A stretch of 64,000 bases of DNA from Sorex araneus. Lineage: Eukaryota > Chordata > Mammalia > Eulipotyphla > Soricidae. The notes under the pieces were generated by a model. The model ran no database searches. It saw nothing but the letters and a program-made list of their open reading frames with translations, and was not told where the DNA came from. How positions within the stretch are numbered: position 1 is the first letter of the stretch; each line of letters starts with the position of its first letter. The position numbers and the translations under genes were made by a program. Positions 43,955 to 53,472 of the stretch are shown one piece after another. The DNA lies in NCBI RefSeq assembly GCF_027595985.1, contig NC_073304.1:217876000-217939999 (forward strand). Direction: 5' to 3'.

Positions 43955-44150
43955 ATGTTTTCAGTTAAACTATTTAAATACAATGATATAAAAAGCAGAA
44001 TCTGTTTTCCACCCGACTCAGACTTTGAAATCTGCAAGGAGCTTGTCCCCTCTTTCCCCACATGCCTACATAAGTCCTTGTTGTCTGCATCTTCCTGTGC
44101 TCGGGTCATGCTCTCTCCTGGGGAGGAGGTAGTGTGTCCAGTTTGGTGAC

Positions 44151-44321
44151 TTTTTTTTTTTTTGGTTCACACCCGGCGATGCACAGGGGTCACTCCTGGC
44201 TCTGCACTTAGAAATTACTCCCGGCGGTGCTCAGGGGACCATATGGGATGTCTGGGAATCAAACCTGGGTCGGCCACATGCAAGGCAAATGCCCTACCTG
44301 CTGTGCTATTGCTCCAGCCCT
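44151..44321 (-). mobile_element. tRNA-derived SINE with TSD
   Basis: TTTGGTGACT at 44141-44150 and TTTGGTGATT at 44321-44330 flank a near-complete antisense copy. Confidence 0.93.
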
Positions 44322-44441
44322 TTGGTGATTGTTTTATCTTCTTTGTGCAGGTTTGTCTCTAACTAGGGTCCAAGTACATATACCTCCCCATTCCCCCCTT
44401 TCCCGCCCCCCCCACAGTGCTGCCTAGAAGGTTGACAAAGA

Positions 44442-44487
44442 GCTCCTCCTCCTCCTCCTCCTCCTCCTCCTTCTTCTTCTTCTTCTT
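44442..44487. repeat. (CTC)n(TTC)n triplet repeat
   Basis: About 10 TCC and 5 TTC units leading into a SINE. Confidence 0.93.
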
Positions 44488-44600
44488 GGCTTTTTTGTGT
44501 CACACAGAGGTTACTCCTGGCTTTTGCACTCAGAAATTACTCCTGGCGGTGCTCAGGGGACCATATGGGATGCTGATGCTGGGAATCAAACCTGTACTTC
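44488..44600 (-). mobile_element. SINE 3' half
   Basis: GGCTTTTTTGTGTCACACAG through GCTGATGCTGGGAATCAAACC. The tRNA-like head is missing, and GATGCT is duplicated. Confidence 0.85.
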
Positions 44601-45183
44601 CTGATCCCATGGTTAAGGGGCTCAGGTGGAAAATCTGGGGTGAGAAAGAAGGAATGGAATTGTCTTTCTTCTCCAATTTGGTCTTGAGGTACTGGAGACC
44701 CAACTTCCTGGGGTTTGTTGTTTTCGTAGTTGTATTCGCAGTATAACATCACCAAGTTTGGAGAGTGAGACTACGCCCTTGGTGACCTGGGTGCCCTTGT
44801 TCTGGTGGTCTTCGGCTAGAAGAGTTGTCAGGCACAGACTTCAGCTTGAAAAGGCTCCGGAACCCTGTGGCTACCATTACTGGGAAATCTTTGCTCACTC
44901 ACCACATCTTGTTGGGTTTTGCGGCAGCTCAGGAAGGTGAGGTTTTTCTTTCTGAACCCCAGTCCTTTCACGTGCTCACTCCTGTAGATGGCCAACATTG
45001 AGAGGTGGCGGGGGAAGGCCCTGCTCTTTGTTTAGTTACCCCAAGACTGTAGATGGGGGGGATCTGTGGAAGAGAACTTTTGAATCATCTTGGATAGATA
45101 CTATTAAATTGTGTTTGGATATCTAAATTTGAGGCTAGAATGAGAAATGAGGTAGATTCCATCCACATGAAAAATTTTTTCCT
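44601..45183. other. non-repetitive intergenic DNA
   Basis: Nothing recognised. Confidence 0.35.
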
Positions 45184-45199
45184 CTGTGCAGTAATTTTA

Positions 45200-45403
45200 T
45201 TTTTTATTTATTTTATTTTTTATTTTTATTTTTATTTTTTGCTTTTTGGGTCACACCTGGCGATGCACAGGGGTTACTCCTGGCTCTGTACTCAGGAATT
45301 ACCCCTGGCTGTGCTCAGGGGACCATATGGGATGCTGGGATTTGAACCCGGATTGGCCGAGTGCAAGGCAAACGCCCTACCCGCTGTGCTATCTCTCCAG
45401 CCC
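45200..45403 (-). mobile_element. young SINE with (TTTTA)n tail and 16-bp TSD
   Basis: CTGTGCAGTAATTTTA at 45184-45199 and 45404-45419, perfect. Confidence 0.96.
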
Positions 45404-45431
45404 CTGTGCAGTAATTTTAAAAGAAAGAAGC

Positions 45432-45600
45432 AACTAGAGAGATAATACAAAGATTAAGGTGCTTGCCGTGCACCCGGTCAGCCCAGGGTTGATCCCTAGC
45501 ACCACATATGGTTTTGGTACTGCCTAAGTACCTAAGTACTGCCAGGAGTGATCCCTGAGTGCAGAGCCAGGAGTAACTCTTGTGCTGGGTGTGACCAAGA
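45432..45600 (+). mobile_element. diverged sense SINE
   Basis: ACTAGAGAGATAATACAAAG, GGGTTGATCCCTAGC, ending GGTGTGACCAAGAAAGGAGG. It includes a small duplication TACCTAAGTACCTAAGTACT-like near 45523. Confidence 0.85.
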
Positions 45601-45690
45601 AAGGAGGGAAGAAAGAAAAGAAAGAAAAAATAAGAAAAGGAAAAAAGAGAAAAGAAAGACAGGAAAGAAAAGACAGAAAGAAAGAAGACC
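45601..45690. repeat. (GAAA)n purine tract
   Basis: Irregular GAAA/GGAAA repeats grown from the tail of the preceding SINE. Confidence 0.9.
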
Positions 45691-45860
45691 AGAAATCTAG
45701 TGCGGAGGGTAAGGGGTTTACCTTGAATTTGCTCATCCTGTTTGATCCCTGACACCACATTTGGTCTCCCAGGAACTTACAAGGATCACTCCGGAGAAGA
45801 GAGGAAAGAGAATCCCCTGGCCGCTAAGGCCCAATAAAATTTAAAAGGAAGAAAATATAG
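45691..45860 (+). mobile_element. old sense SINE
   Basis: TCTAGTGCGGAGGGTAAGGG, TGTTTGATCCCTGAC, ending AATAAAATTTAAAAGG. Confidence 0.7.
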
Positions 45861-46601
45861 AGAAAAGAAATTGCAGGTGTACTAATTTTAAAGTGGCTTT
45901 GCCTCGGTCAGCTGGACTCAATCAGAAAAATGCTCTCTGTTTTTTCACTTGTGTTGTGAAACACTTTACAACTAGGGTTGTAAACTAGTGTTGTAAACTA
46001 CACTTTACAACTAGTGTTGTGGAGCCAGGTTCTTAGGGCCCTGCTTGCCTTTTGCATCTTGCATCAAAGAAGCCAATGAGAAGTAGGTTCCTACTTCTGA
46101 GTTTCCTATTTCCATGGGAAAAAGTCTAGAGAGAGGAGCAGAAGTGAGAAGAGGCTCCCTAGACGCTCAGAGTCCAGTTGGGAGCCTTTGTGGGCCTCCC
46201 GTTATAGCTGCAGACCTAGTCCTCCTTCTGCTTTCTTGGGAGCGTTTGAGGTGCATCCACTTTCACCAACACCTCTGCAAGCACCACCCGTGTCAGTGAG
46301 AGTACGATGATGTAATGGGATTTTACCCTGGGCCTAGGCTGGCCTGGGAGAGAAATTGGGCAATTGGTGCTACTTCCATCCTCTCTCTTAATAAATAGGT
46401 TGCTTTTATTTGTTTTATTTACCAGGGCAAAAGCTTTCTTAAATTTTTGGTGGAGGGGGGAGGTGACCTCCCAGCAGAGTGCTTGGGTGCCTGGGGGGTC
46501 TCACAACTTAGCTCTTGGGTCAGGAATATATGGGGCTGCTTGACCTGAGGTTCTGGAGGTCCCCAAAGTTCTTGACACAGTGCTGCTCTGGGCAGGGCTA
46601 G
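45861..46601. other. non-repetitive intergenic DNA
   Basis: A small local duplication (ACTTTACAACTAG and GTTGTAAACTA variants) lies at 45961-46020. Otherwise unrecognised. Confidence 0.4.
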
Positions 46602-46604
46602 GAT

Positions 46605-46757
46605 TTTTTCTTTTTGGGTCACACCCGGTGATGCTCAGAGATTACTCCTGACTCTGTACTCCTGGTGGTGCTCAGGGGGAGCACATGGGATGCTGAGGAT
46701 TGAACCTGGGTCAGCTGCATGCAACGCAAACACCCTACCCACTATACACTCTGGTCC
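46605..46757 (-). mobile_element. tRNA-derived SINE with deletion
   Basis: GATTTTTTCTTTTTGGGTCACACC to CTATACACTCTGGTCCC. The segment between the two CTCCTG motifs is shortened. Confidence 0.88.
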
Positions 46758-48352
46758 CAGGATTAGAATTTTTGATCCCCTGGGCCCATGAAGTGGGCTT
46801 GGGAGTATGGATTAATTAATCTTCACCATAACAAATACCTTTCCTTGAGTGTCCACCCATTCTAATAATAATTTTTATCTGTAAATCCTTGACTCTTCAA
46901 CTAATTTCTTGGTGTTGACCTTTCCCTTTAGTAGTAAACTCACATTTCTAAGAAAAGATGGGGCTGGGAGGAGATGGAAGTTGGATGTAAGAGGTTGTAA
47001 TCAACCTACAAAAGATGGAAATTGGATGTAACTGGTTGAAGTTGACCTCTGAAAGTTGTGCAGTACCTATTCAGGTATATTACCTAGTAGACCCTGTGAG
47101 ATGGCCTGCCACTTGTCCCAAGGTTCCCAGACAAATAGAAGCAGAATTGGGACCAGGGTTTATCCCCCCGAAGCCCCCGGTGGAGGACAGAGCCTGGGGA
47201 CCACGATCATTTCGCTAGATTTGGGTCTTCTTAGGTCACACCGTTTTTTTTTTTTTTTTTGAGGGGGCCCTCTTCACAATTTCCTCAGTCAACCAGGCAG
47301 ACAGCTCAGAGCTAGTTCCTGAAGATGGGGTGCAGCTCAGGAGACCACCGAGACCATGAGGTCATACTTGGGGCCTCCAGGGCCAGACCTGGTGATATTC
47401 TAGCAGCCATGCTTTGCCGGGGATCCAGCCAGGTCACACATGGGCCTAACCCCCCTACCTCTCTCCCTGCTCCAAGGGGGACAGTTTTTATGCAGTTTGC
47501 CCTTCTCTGGGCCCCCATTTCCCTAGCACTTCCTCTTCATTCTCTGGGGGCCCATTCCCCCTCCCTCCCTTCCTCCCACCCTGTGTCTGGCATGTAGTGA
47601 GGGCCCAGCAGGGGTGTGGAGCATTGAACTGGGTGGTTGACTCTGATGTGGAAGGTTCTAGCTATAACCAGCAGTGGGTGTGGGCAGGCGGGCCCCACCC
47701 CATCCTCCCCACCCAGTCATGTCTGACAGAGCTGAACCCCGATCTCACCTGCTGCAGAGAGTCTTTCACGACCAGCCGTGTGTCTGGATCTGGGAGCAGT
47801 TCTTGCCCCATTCTGCCCCTTCTCTGCTGATTTGTGTGGGAAGGGGACAGGGTGGCAGAGCGCTTCTAAGTCTCAGTGTGAACTGCGGGTATAAAACCCG
47901 GTGCTTCAGCCCCAGGGGCACCCCCTCTATGTGAATGCAGAGGGCTCCCCTGAACCTCTGTGGCCTGCTCTGTGCAGCAGGCCCCATTATTTCCCCGCTC
48001 TCAGCTCACAGTGAGGATGAATTGGGACCAGTCAGATGATGTGTTGACCGTGGTGTCCCCCTGGTGAAATCAGCCCATTGTTTTTGTAAGTTTTCACGCT
48101 GGACTGTTTTGTTTCCCCACCTTCTCTGCGGGTGGGTACCTCACCTGCAAACCAGAGAAGATGGTATGCACAGTATGCAGTCTGGGTGGGTTGCCGTGAC
48201 AACCAGAGGAGCAAATATGCACGAAACTCTTAAGGTTTGGGTGTGAAGGATGACTGCCCCCAAGATTACATAGTTGCTAAAAGGTGGTTCTCTCCTGGAA
48301 CAACCACACCTCCACACCTTCCCCTCAGTGCTTGAGTGCACTCTCTGTCTCT
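46758..48352. other. non-repetitive intergenic DNA
   Basis: SINE-free 1.6 kb, the second longest such block upstream of CCR7. A tandem near-duplication (AGATGGAAGTTGGATGTAAG and AGATGGAAATTGGATGTAAC) is at 46972-47033, and a T-run at 47243-47260. No exon recognised. Confidence 0.4.
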
Positions 48353-48353
48353 G

Positions 48354-48354
<1 letters not shown>

Positions 48355-48390
<36 letters not shown>

Positions 48391-48412
48391 ACCACCACCA
48401 CCACCATCACCA
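48355..48412. repeat. (CA)n(CCA)n compound microsatellite
   Basis: About 17 CA units followed by six CCA-type triplets. Confidence 0.95.
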
Positions 48413-48962
48413 GCGCTCCAGAATCAGCTAGACTGTAGACCCCTACTGGCAGCCCCGGGAAGTTGCTCTTTAGCTTTTCAGCAGGTGTGAGGTGGAGCAG
48501 GAAAGAGTGAGGCCTTCTTCCTCAAGCAGCTCATCATGCTGCAGGGAAGAGGGGGTGAGGGCCGGCAGTGTTATTTGAACCTCAGCCAAGGGCCCCAAAG
48601 AGAGCAGAGGGAGAGGAAGCTCGGAGTGACAGGGCTGGCTCTGGAGCTGATTTTGGATGCAACTGCAGGGGAGAGCAGACCTAAATCCCACAGATCTCTG
48701 GGCTCCAGCCCAGAAATGGGTGCTGGAGGAAGGGGCTCTTCTTCTGAGCCTTATCTCCTGGGCTCATAAGGGACATGGCCCTGTGTGTGTCTTAGACCCC
48801 AGGCATACTGGAATTGAGCTTGTCCTTAAACTCCATCCCTCTTAGTTTACATCTACCCTTGCTGCTTCCATCACCCCTTTCCAAGCTCTGTCTCCAAACA
48901 CATTCACGGCTCTGGGGGTCAGGATTTCAAATGGTTATGTGAGGGGAAAGACACCCTTTAGC
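48413..48962. other. non-repetitive intergenic DNA
   Basis: Nothing recognised. Confidence 0.35.
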
Positions 48963-48974
48963 CTGCAACAAGTA

Positions 48975-50479
48975 CCACTTGTATCACTTGTCATCCTATT
49001 GATCTCCGATTTGCTTGAGCGGGCGCCAATAACGTCTCCATTTGTCCCTGTCATGTGCTAGTGTAGCCCAATGATATCTGCTTGCTCCAGGAACAGGAAG
49101 AGCCTCAAACCGTTCATTCAGGGTTTTGACGAAGAAATCTGACCATCTCGTTAGTAGGTGGCCACGCAGTCTTTTGACATCCCGTGGAATCCAGTCAGTA
49201 ACAGCTCTAGTCCAGCGGTCGTCTGTGAATCGCATTACATGTCTGGCTCATCTGATTTTTGATGCCTTGGCAAATGAAACAGCATCCCTGATTCTTGACC
49301 GTCCACAGAGGTCGGAATTCCGGATTCCTCCCCTCACTTGAGTGAGATGTGATACTCCTAGCATAGCTCTTTCAATTCTTTGGGATACCCGAATAGCATT
49401 CTCATCCTGTTTGTGTAGGGCCCAGGTCTCTGAGGCATATGTTAGTGCAGGAAGAACGGTGGAATCAAAAATATATGCCCACTCTTTTTTTTTTTTTTTT
49501 GCTTTTTGGGTCATACCCACCAATGTACAGGGATCACTCCTGGCTCATACACTCAGGAGTCACCCCTGGAGGTGCTCAGGGGACCATATGGGATGCTGGG
49601 ATTTGTACCCAGGTCAGCCGCATGCAAGGCAAACGCCCTACCCGCTGTGCTATCACTCCAGCCCCTTCTTTGACACTCTTGAAGGCTTTCCACGCTGCTC
49701 TCTTCCTCCTGTGCAGTTCTGGCGCCAAGTCGTTCCTCATGTTGAGTTCTCAACCCAGGTACACATAGCTGCTGCATTTGGAGATGTTCGTTCCATTGAG
49801 AGCAAATGGAGCATCAGGGACTAGTTCGTTTTTCTTGTTGAGATTCAGCTGCAGTCCGACCTTTCTACACTTGCGGTCGAAGTCAGTCAGCATTTGTGCT
49901 GCTTGGCTAATGTTTGGCCTTATGAGAACGATGTCATCAGCGAAGCGGAGGTGGTAACTAGACTGTCTATCTTCACTCCCATTCCTTCCCATTCCAGTCG
50001 TCGCATGACGTTCTCGAGGGTGGCACTGAAGAGTTTTGGTGAAATGGTATCATCCTGCCAAACCCCTCTCTTTATGTCAATGATCACTTCCTTGTAAAAT
50101 GGTGAGATCCTGGTGGTGAATCAGTAATACAGCTCTCAGAGGATCTTGATGTACTGAGTTTGAATGCTCTGTTTGCCTAGGGCTTCAATGACTGCCTCAG
50201 TCTCAACAGAATCGAAGGCCTTCTTTAAGTCGATGAATGTTAGACAGAGCGGCATCTTGAACTCTCACGAAACTTCAATGAGTTTGGTCACTGTGTGGAT
50301 ATGGTCGATCGTGCTGAATCCTTTTTGGAACCCGGCTTGCTTGCATGGTTGTCCTTCATCTAGTATTCTGCCTATTCTATTCAGGATGACACGAGTGAAC
50401 AACTTGTAGATGACAGACAGCAGGCAGATTGGGTGATAGTTGCCGATGTCGTGGATGTCTCCCTTCTTGTACAACAGAA
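48975..50479 (-). pseudogene. RTE reverse transcriptase, 3' segment (decayed)
   Basis: Encodes, in pieces, the RT fingers and palm and the C-terminal region: YKKGDIHDIGNY, motif A FIDLKKAFD (about 50211-50238), the catalytic FADD at 49933-49944, then FDSTVLPALTYASETWAL, and the C-terminal HWATLAHDRDKWRRYWRPLK. Stops at 50265-50267, 50136-50138, 50121-50123 and 49248-49250, and a frameshift near 49960-49990, make it non-functional. A polyA SINE interrupts it at 49485-49665. After the terminal stop the trailer is only about 30 nt and ends in CAAGTGATA-type repeats. Confidence 0.92.
49485..49665 (-). mobile_element. polyA SINE nested in the RTE copy
   Basis: T-run, GGGTCATACCCACC, ending CTATCACTCCAGCCCC. 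It splits the RT region between VKE and EWAYIFDS, so it is younger than the RTE insertion. Confidence 0.95.
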
Positions 50480-51431
50480 TGGTAACTCACAGTTCCAGAA
50501 GGCCAAATCTAAATGCTGGACATGGGAGTCTCCTGGTGGACAGTTCCACAATGAAACTGACCACATCATATTCAATCGAACGTTTTGCCTGACTGATGTT
50601 GCTGTTGTCCCAAAATTCCAAACGGGGTCAGACCACCGTCTCCTTCATGCAAAGTTCTACTTTACAGAGCGGAGAGAAAGGTCTGCAAAGTTTAATTTTA
50701 AGAAGAGAGCTCCCAGAATGACCACCAACTGGGAGCTCTTTGGCACTATTACGGCAACAAGGGAAGATGCCGTCCTTGACAACATCGACAAGGAATACGA
50801 TCGACTGGCTCAGCACCTCCATGGCTGCGAGAAGAATGCCGAGAGTGGGAAAGCCACAAACAGATGCCTGTCTTTGGAAACTCTCGGGCTCATTCGTCAA
50901 CGTGGTTTGGCACAAGCCTCAGGCAACTACAAGCTAATGTCCGAGCTCACAAAGCTGTGCAGAGAAGCAATGAAGGGAGACCTCAAAGAGAGAAGAGCGG
51001 TAGTGTTGGCTAATTCGGCAGAAGCCGGGAAAAGTATTCGCAACGGTCGCCTGTCCTTCGCCAACTACAAGACCAAGATGACTGCCTACCGACATCCTGA
51101 TGGATCTATCACATCTTCCAGAAAGGCAATGGAGAGGATTATTCACGACTTCTACTTGGATCTTTTGACAGCCATGTCCACCTTCCTGCCCACATACCAA
51201 ATTCTGCAGGATGGATATGTCATTCCCAACATCTTCCCTTTCGAAATCCGACACGCCATTTCGTTGGTAAAGATGCATACAGCACCCGGTTCAGACAAGG
51301 TCAGACCTGAACACCTGAAGAATCTGCCGCCAGTACTCATTAATACACTGGCTTGGCCCTTCACACGCTACCTGTCTGAATGAAAGGTTCCGTCCAAGTG
51401 GAAACCAGCAGGACCGTTCTGTTGTACAAAA
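50480..51431 (+). pseudogene. RTE endonuclease end and RT start, inverted 5' segment
   Basis: Reads on from the junction as GNSQFQKAKS, WTWESPGGQFHNETDHIIFN, the endonuclease motif SDHRLL (SDH at 50628-50636), the linker to RT (KKRAPRMTTNWELF) and PEHLKNLPPVLINTL near the RT start. It is open for about 300 codons until a TGA at 51381-51383 replaces a Cys codon. The continuous open frame from 50433 begins in antisense RT sequence, so its first 16 codons are an inversion artefact. Confidence 0.92.
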
Positions 51432-51534
51432 CTGCAACAAGTAGAATATTTTATTTTTACTTATTTCTTTCAATTACAGATATGCATAAAATATGAAGTA
51501 CTGAAAAGCACTCAGGGAAATAAAAATCACAAGA

Positions 51535-51734
51535 TGCCAGAGTGATAGTACAGTGGGTAGGGTGTTTATTTTGCATGTGGCAGACCCAGGTTCGAACCCC
51601 ACATGCCCCGGCATCCCTGGGCACCATCAGGAGTAATTCCTGAGTGTGGAGCCAGGAGTAACTCTTGAGCATCACCAGATGTGGCCCCCAAAGCCCCTCC
51701 TCCCCAAATGCCAAAGCCAAAAAAAAAAAAAAAA
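51535..51734 (+). mobile_element. sense SINE with 17-bp TSD
   Basis: GAAATAAAAATCACAAGA before it and GAAATAAAATCACAAGA after it (51735-51751). Pure A tail of about 15 nt. Confidence 0.93.
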
Positions 51735-51834
51735 GAAATAAAATCACAAGAGATAACCACATATGTCCATATCTTGTTAGTTTTTTTTCTCCCCAATACA
51801 TGTAACTTCCTGCCCTTTCATAATCTGCTATTTT

Positions 51835-51945
51835 CAGGTTTTGTTTTGGTGCCACATGCAGTGGTGCTGAGGAACTCCTCCTGGCTCAGTGCTCGGGGTC
51901 GCTCCTGGTGGTGCTGGGGAAGCTTGGCCCTGGAGCCCTGTCTCT
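51835..51945 (-). mobile_element. old SINE fragment
   Basis: TTTTGGTGCCACATGCAGTGG, CTCCTCCTGGCTCAGTGC; the head is lost. Confidence 0.6.
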
Positions 51946-52440
51946 GATCCTGTCATCTCTTTGCACTCGACAAACATACCCTGATGTCTCCCCTAGCCCC
52001 GCGCCCTTCTTCCAGAGCATCATTTGCACAGCTGTGTGGGGTTCAGCGTGGCAAGGGGTCCCCTCACAGAGGCTGGGATGGCGCTTTGTTAAGGTCCAGT
52101 GGAGTAGTGACCTTGGGGGGGGGGAGGGTGTAAGTTTGAGAGCACAGTAATCCGCACGGGGGACCCAGGCCAGGGCACTCTCAGCACCAGTGGCTCAGCT
52201 CACACTTAGACCAGGGTTTGGAGTTAAAAAAAACAAAAAATTGGGGGAGGGGGAGGGTCTATGACTCAGAGGCCGACACTGCTTCTGAGGTGTCCTATAG
52301 GGTCCCCAGAATGAGTCAATTGTGAGATTTATGTCTGGCTGATTAGAACCACAATTGGACCCCACTGGGTAACCGAAATGCGATATTTGACTCAACAGGG
52401 AGAGACAGGTGTGCCGAGCCCTTGAAGTTTGCCGTGAGAT
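51946..52440. other. non-repetitive intergenic DNA
   Basis: G-run at 52117-52126. No exon recognised. Confidence 0.35.
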
Positions 52441-52483
52441 GTATTTTATTGATTTATTTTTCAATTGTATTTATTATTTTGGT

Positions 52484-52637
52484 ATTGGGTCACACCCGGC
52501 GATGCTCAAGTCCTGGTTCTGCTCTCAGGAATCACTCCTGGTGGTGCTTGGAGGACCGTACGGGGATGCTGGGCATCGAACCCTGGTCGGACGCATGCAA
52601 GGCAAGTGCTACACCCTCGGTACTATCGCTCTTGCCC
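52484..52637 (-). mobile_element. tRNA-derived SINE
   Basis: AT-rich tail, TTGGGTCACACCCGGCGATGC with a 16-nt gap after it, GGCATCGAACCCTGG, ending CTATCGCTCTTGCCC. Confidence 0.88.
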
Positions 52638-53087
52638 AGGTGCTGCTTTCTTTAGAGAGAACTTTTGGTCGTGAGTGATGATGGCTTACCCCTCTTTCCT
52701 TCCCCACCACTCAGGTTCCAAGAGAAATCTTGGGTGAAGCAAAGTCGAGAGACCAGGACATAAGGACGAAGGTTCACGTGTCTAGTTTAATAAGGAAGCT
52801 GCTGAAGGCACCGAAGAGAAGCTCAGGCTGGGGCTGGAGAGAGTTTTCCTGGGGGCAGCTCCGGGGCTCACACGGCCACCGTCCAGGAACCCACCGATCC
52901 AATGACCGAGTTTTCCAAGTGGCGCTTCTCGCCGAGCTCAGCCACTATCCACACCGCTTTTCTGGTGGTGCAGAGAAAAATCTACGGCACTTTCTTGAGA
53001 TGTGATAGAGTTGGACACGAGCAGAGGCCTGCTCCCAAGTTGTTCCCAGAGCCATCGCTCTTAAGTGAGAAAATCAGAACGGGAGAG
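52638..53087. other. non-repetitive intergenic DNA
   Basis: Nothing recognised. Confidence 0.35.
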
Positions 53088-53438
53088 ATGCATGTGTGTA
53101 TGTGAGTGTATATGAGAGTGTGTGTGAGTATGTGAATACAAGTACGTGAGTGTGAGTGAGAGTGTGATTTTGTATGAATGAGTGTGTGAGTGTGAGTGTA
53201 CCTGAGTGTGTGTGTGAGTGTGAGTGTGTGAGTATGTGTATAAGAGTGTGTGAGTGTGTATGTGTGAATGTGTCTGAGTGTGTGAGCATGAGAATGTGTG
53301 TATGTGTATATGAGTGTGTGTGTGTGAGTGTGTGTGTAGTGTATGAATGTGTATGTATGCGTACATGTGTGTAAGTGTTTTTGTGTGTGTGTAGTGTATG
53401 TATGTATGTGTGTGTATGAGTACGTGTGTGTAAGTGTA

Positions 53439-53471
<33 letters not shown>
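53088..53471. repeat. GTGTGAGT-rich minisatellite
   Basis: About 380 bp of GT interrupted by GAGT, GAATG and TATG steps. Ends in pure (GT)13. Confidence 0.93.

Positions 53472-53472
<1 letters not shown>

Larger units (their letters stand above)
48975..51431. mobile_element. RTE-class LINE (RTE1_Sar-like), 5'-truncated and twin-primed
   Basis: One insertion flanked by a perfect 12-bp duplication CTGCAACAAGTA (48963-48974 and 51432-51443). The 3' part lies on the minus strand (48975-50479) and the 5' part is inverted onto the plus strand (50480-51431). The two parts meet at one point of the element and share about 13 nt (TTCTGTTGTACAA) at 50466-50478 and 51414-51427. This is the structure left by twin priming. 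It is about 2.3 kb of element without the nested SINE; RTE elements are usually 3.2-3.4 kb, so the N-terminal endonuclease half was never copied. The protein resembles hookworm-type nematode RTE proteins. Confidence 0.93.
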
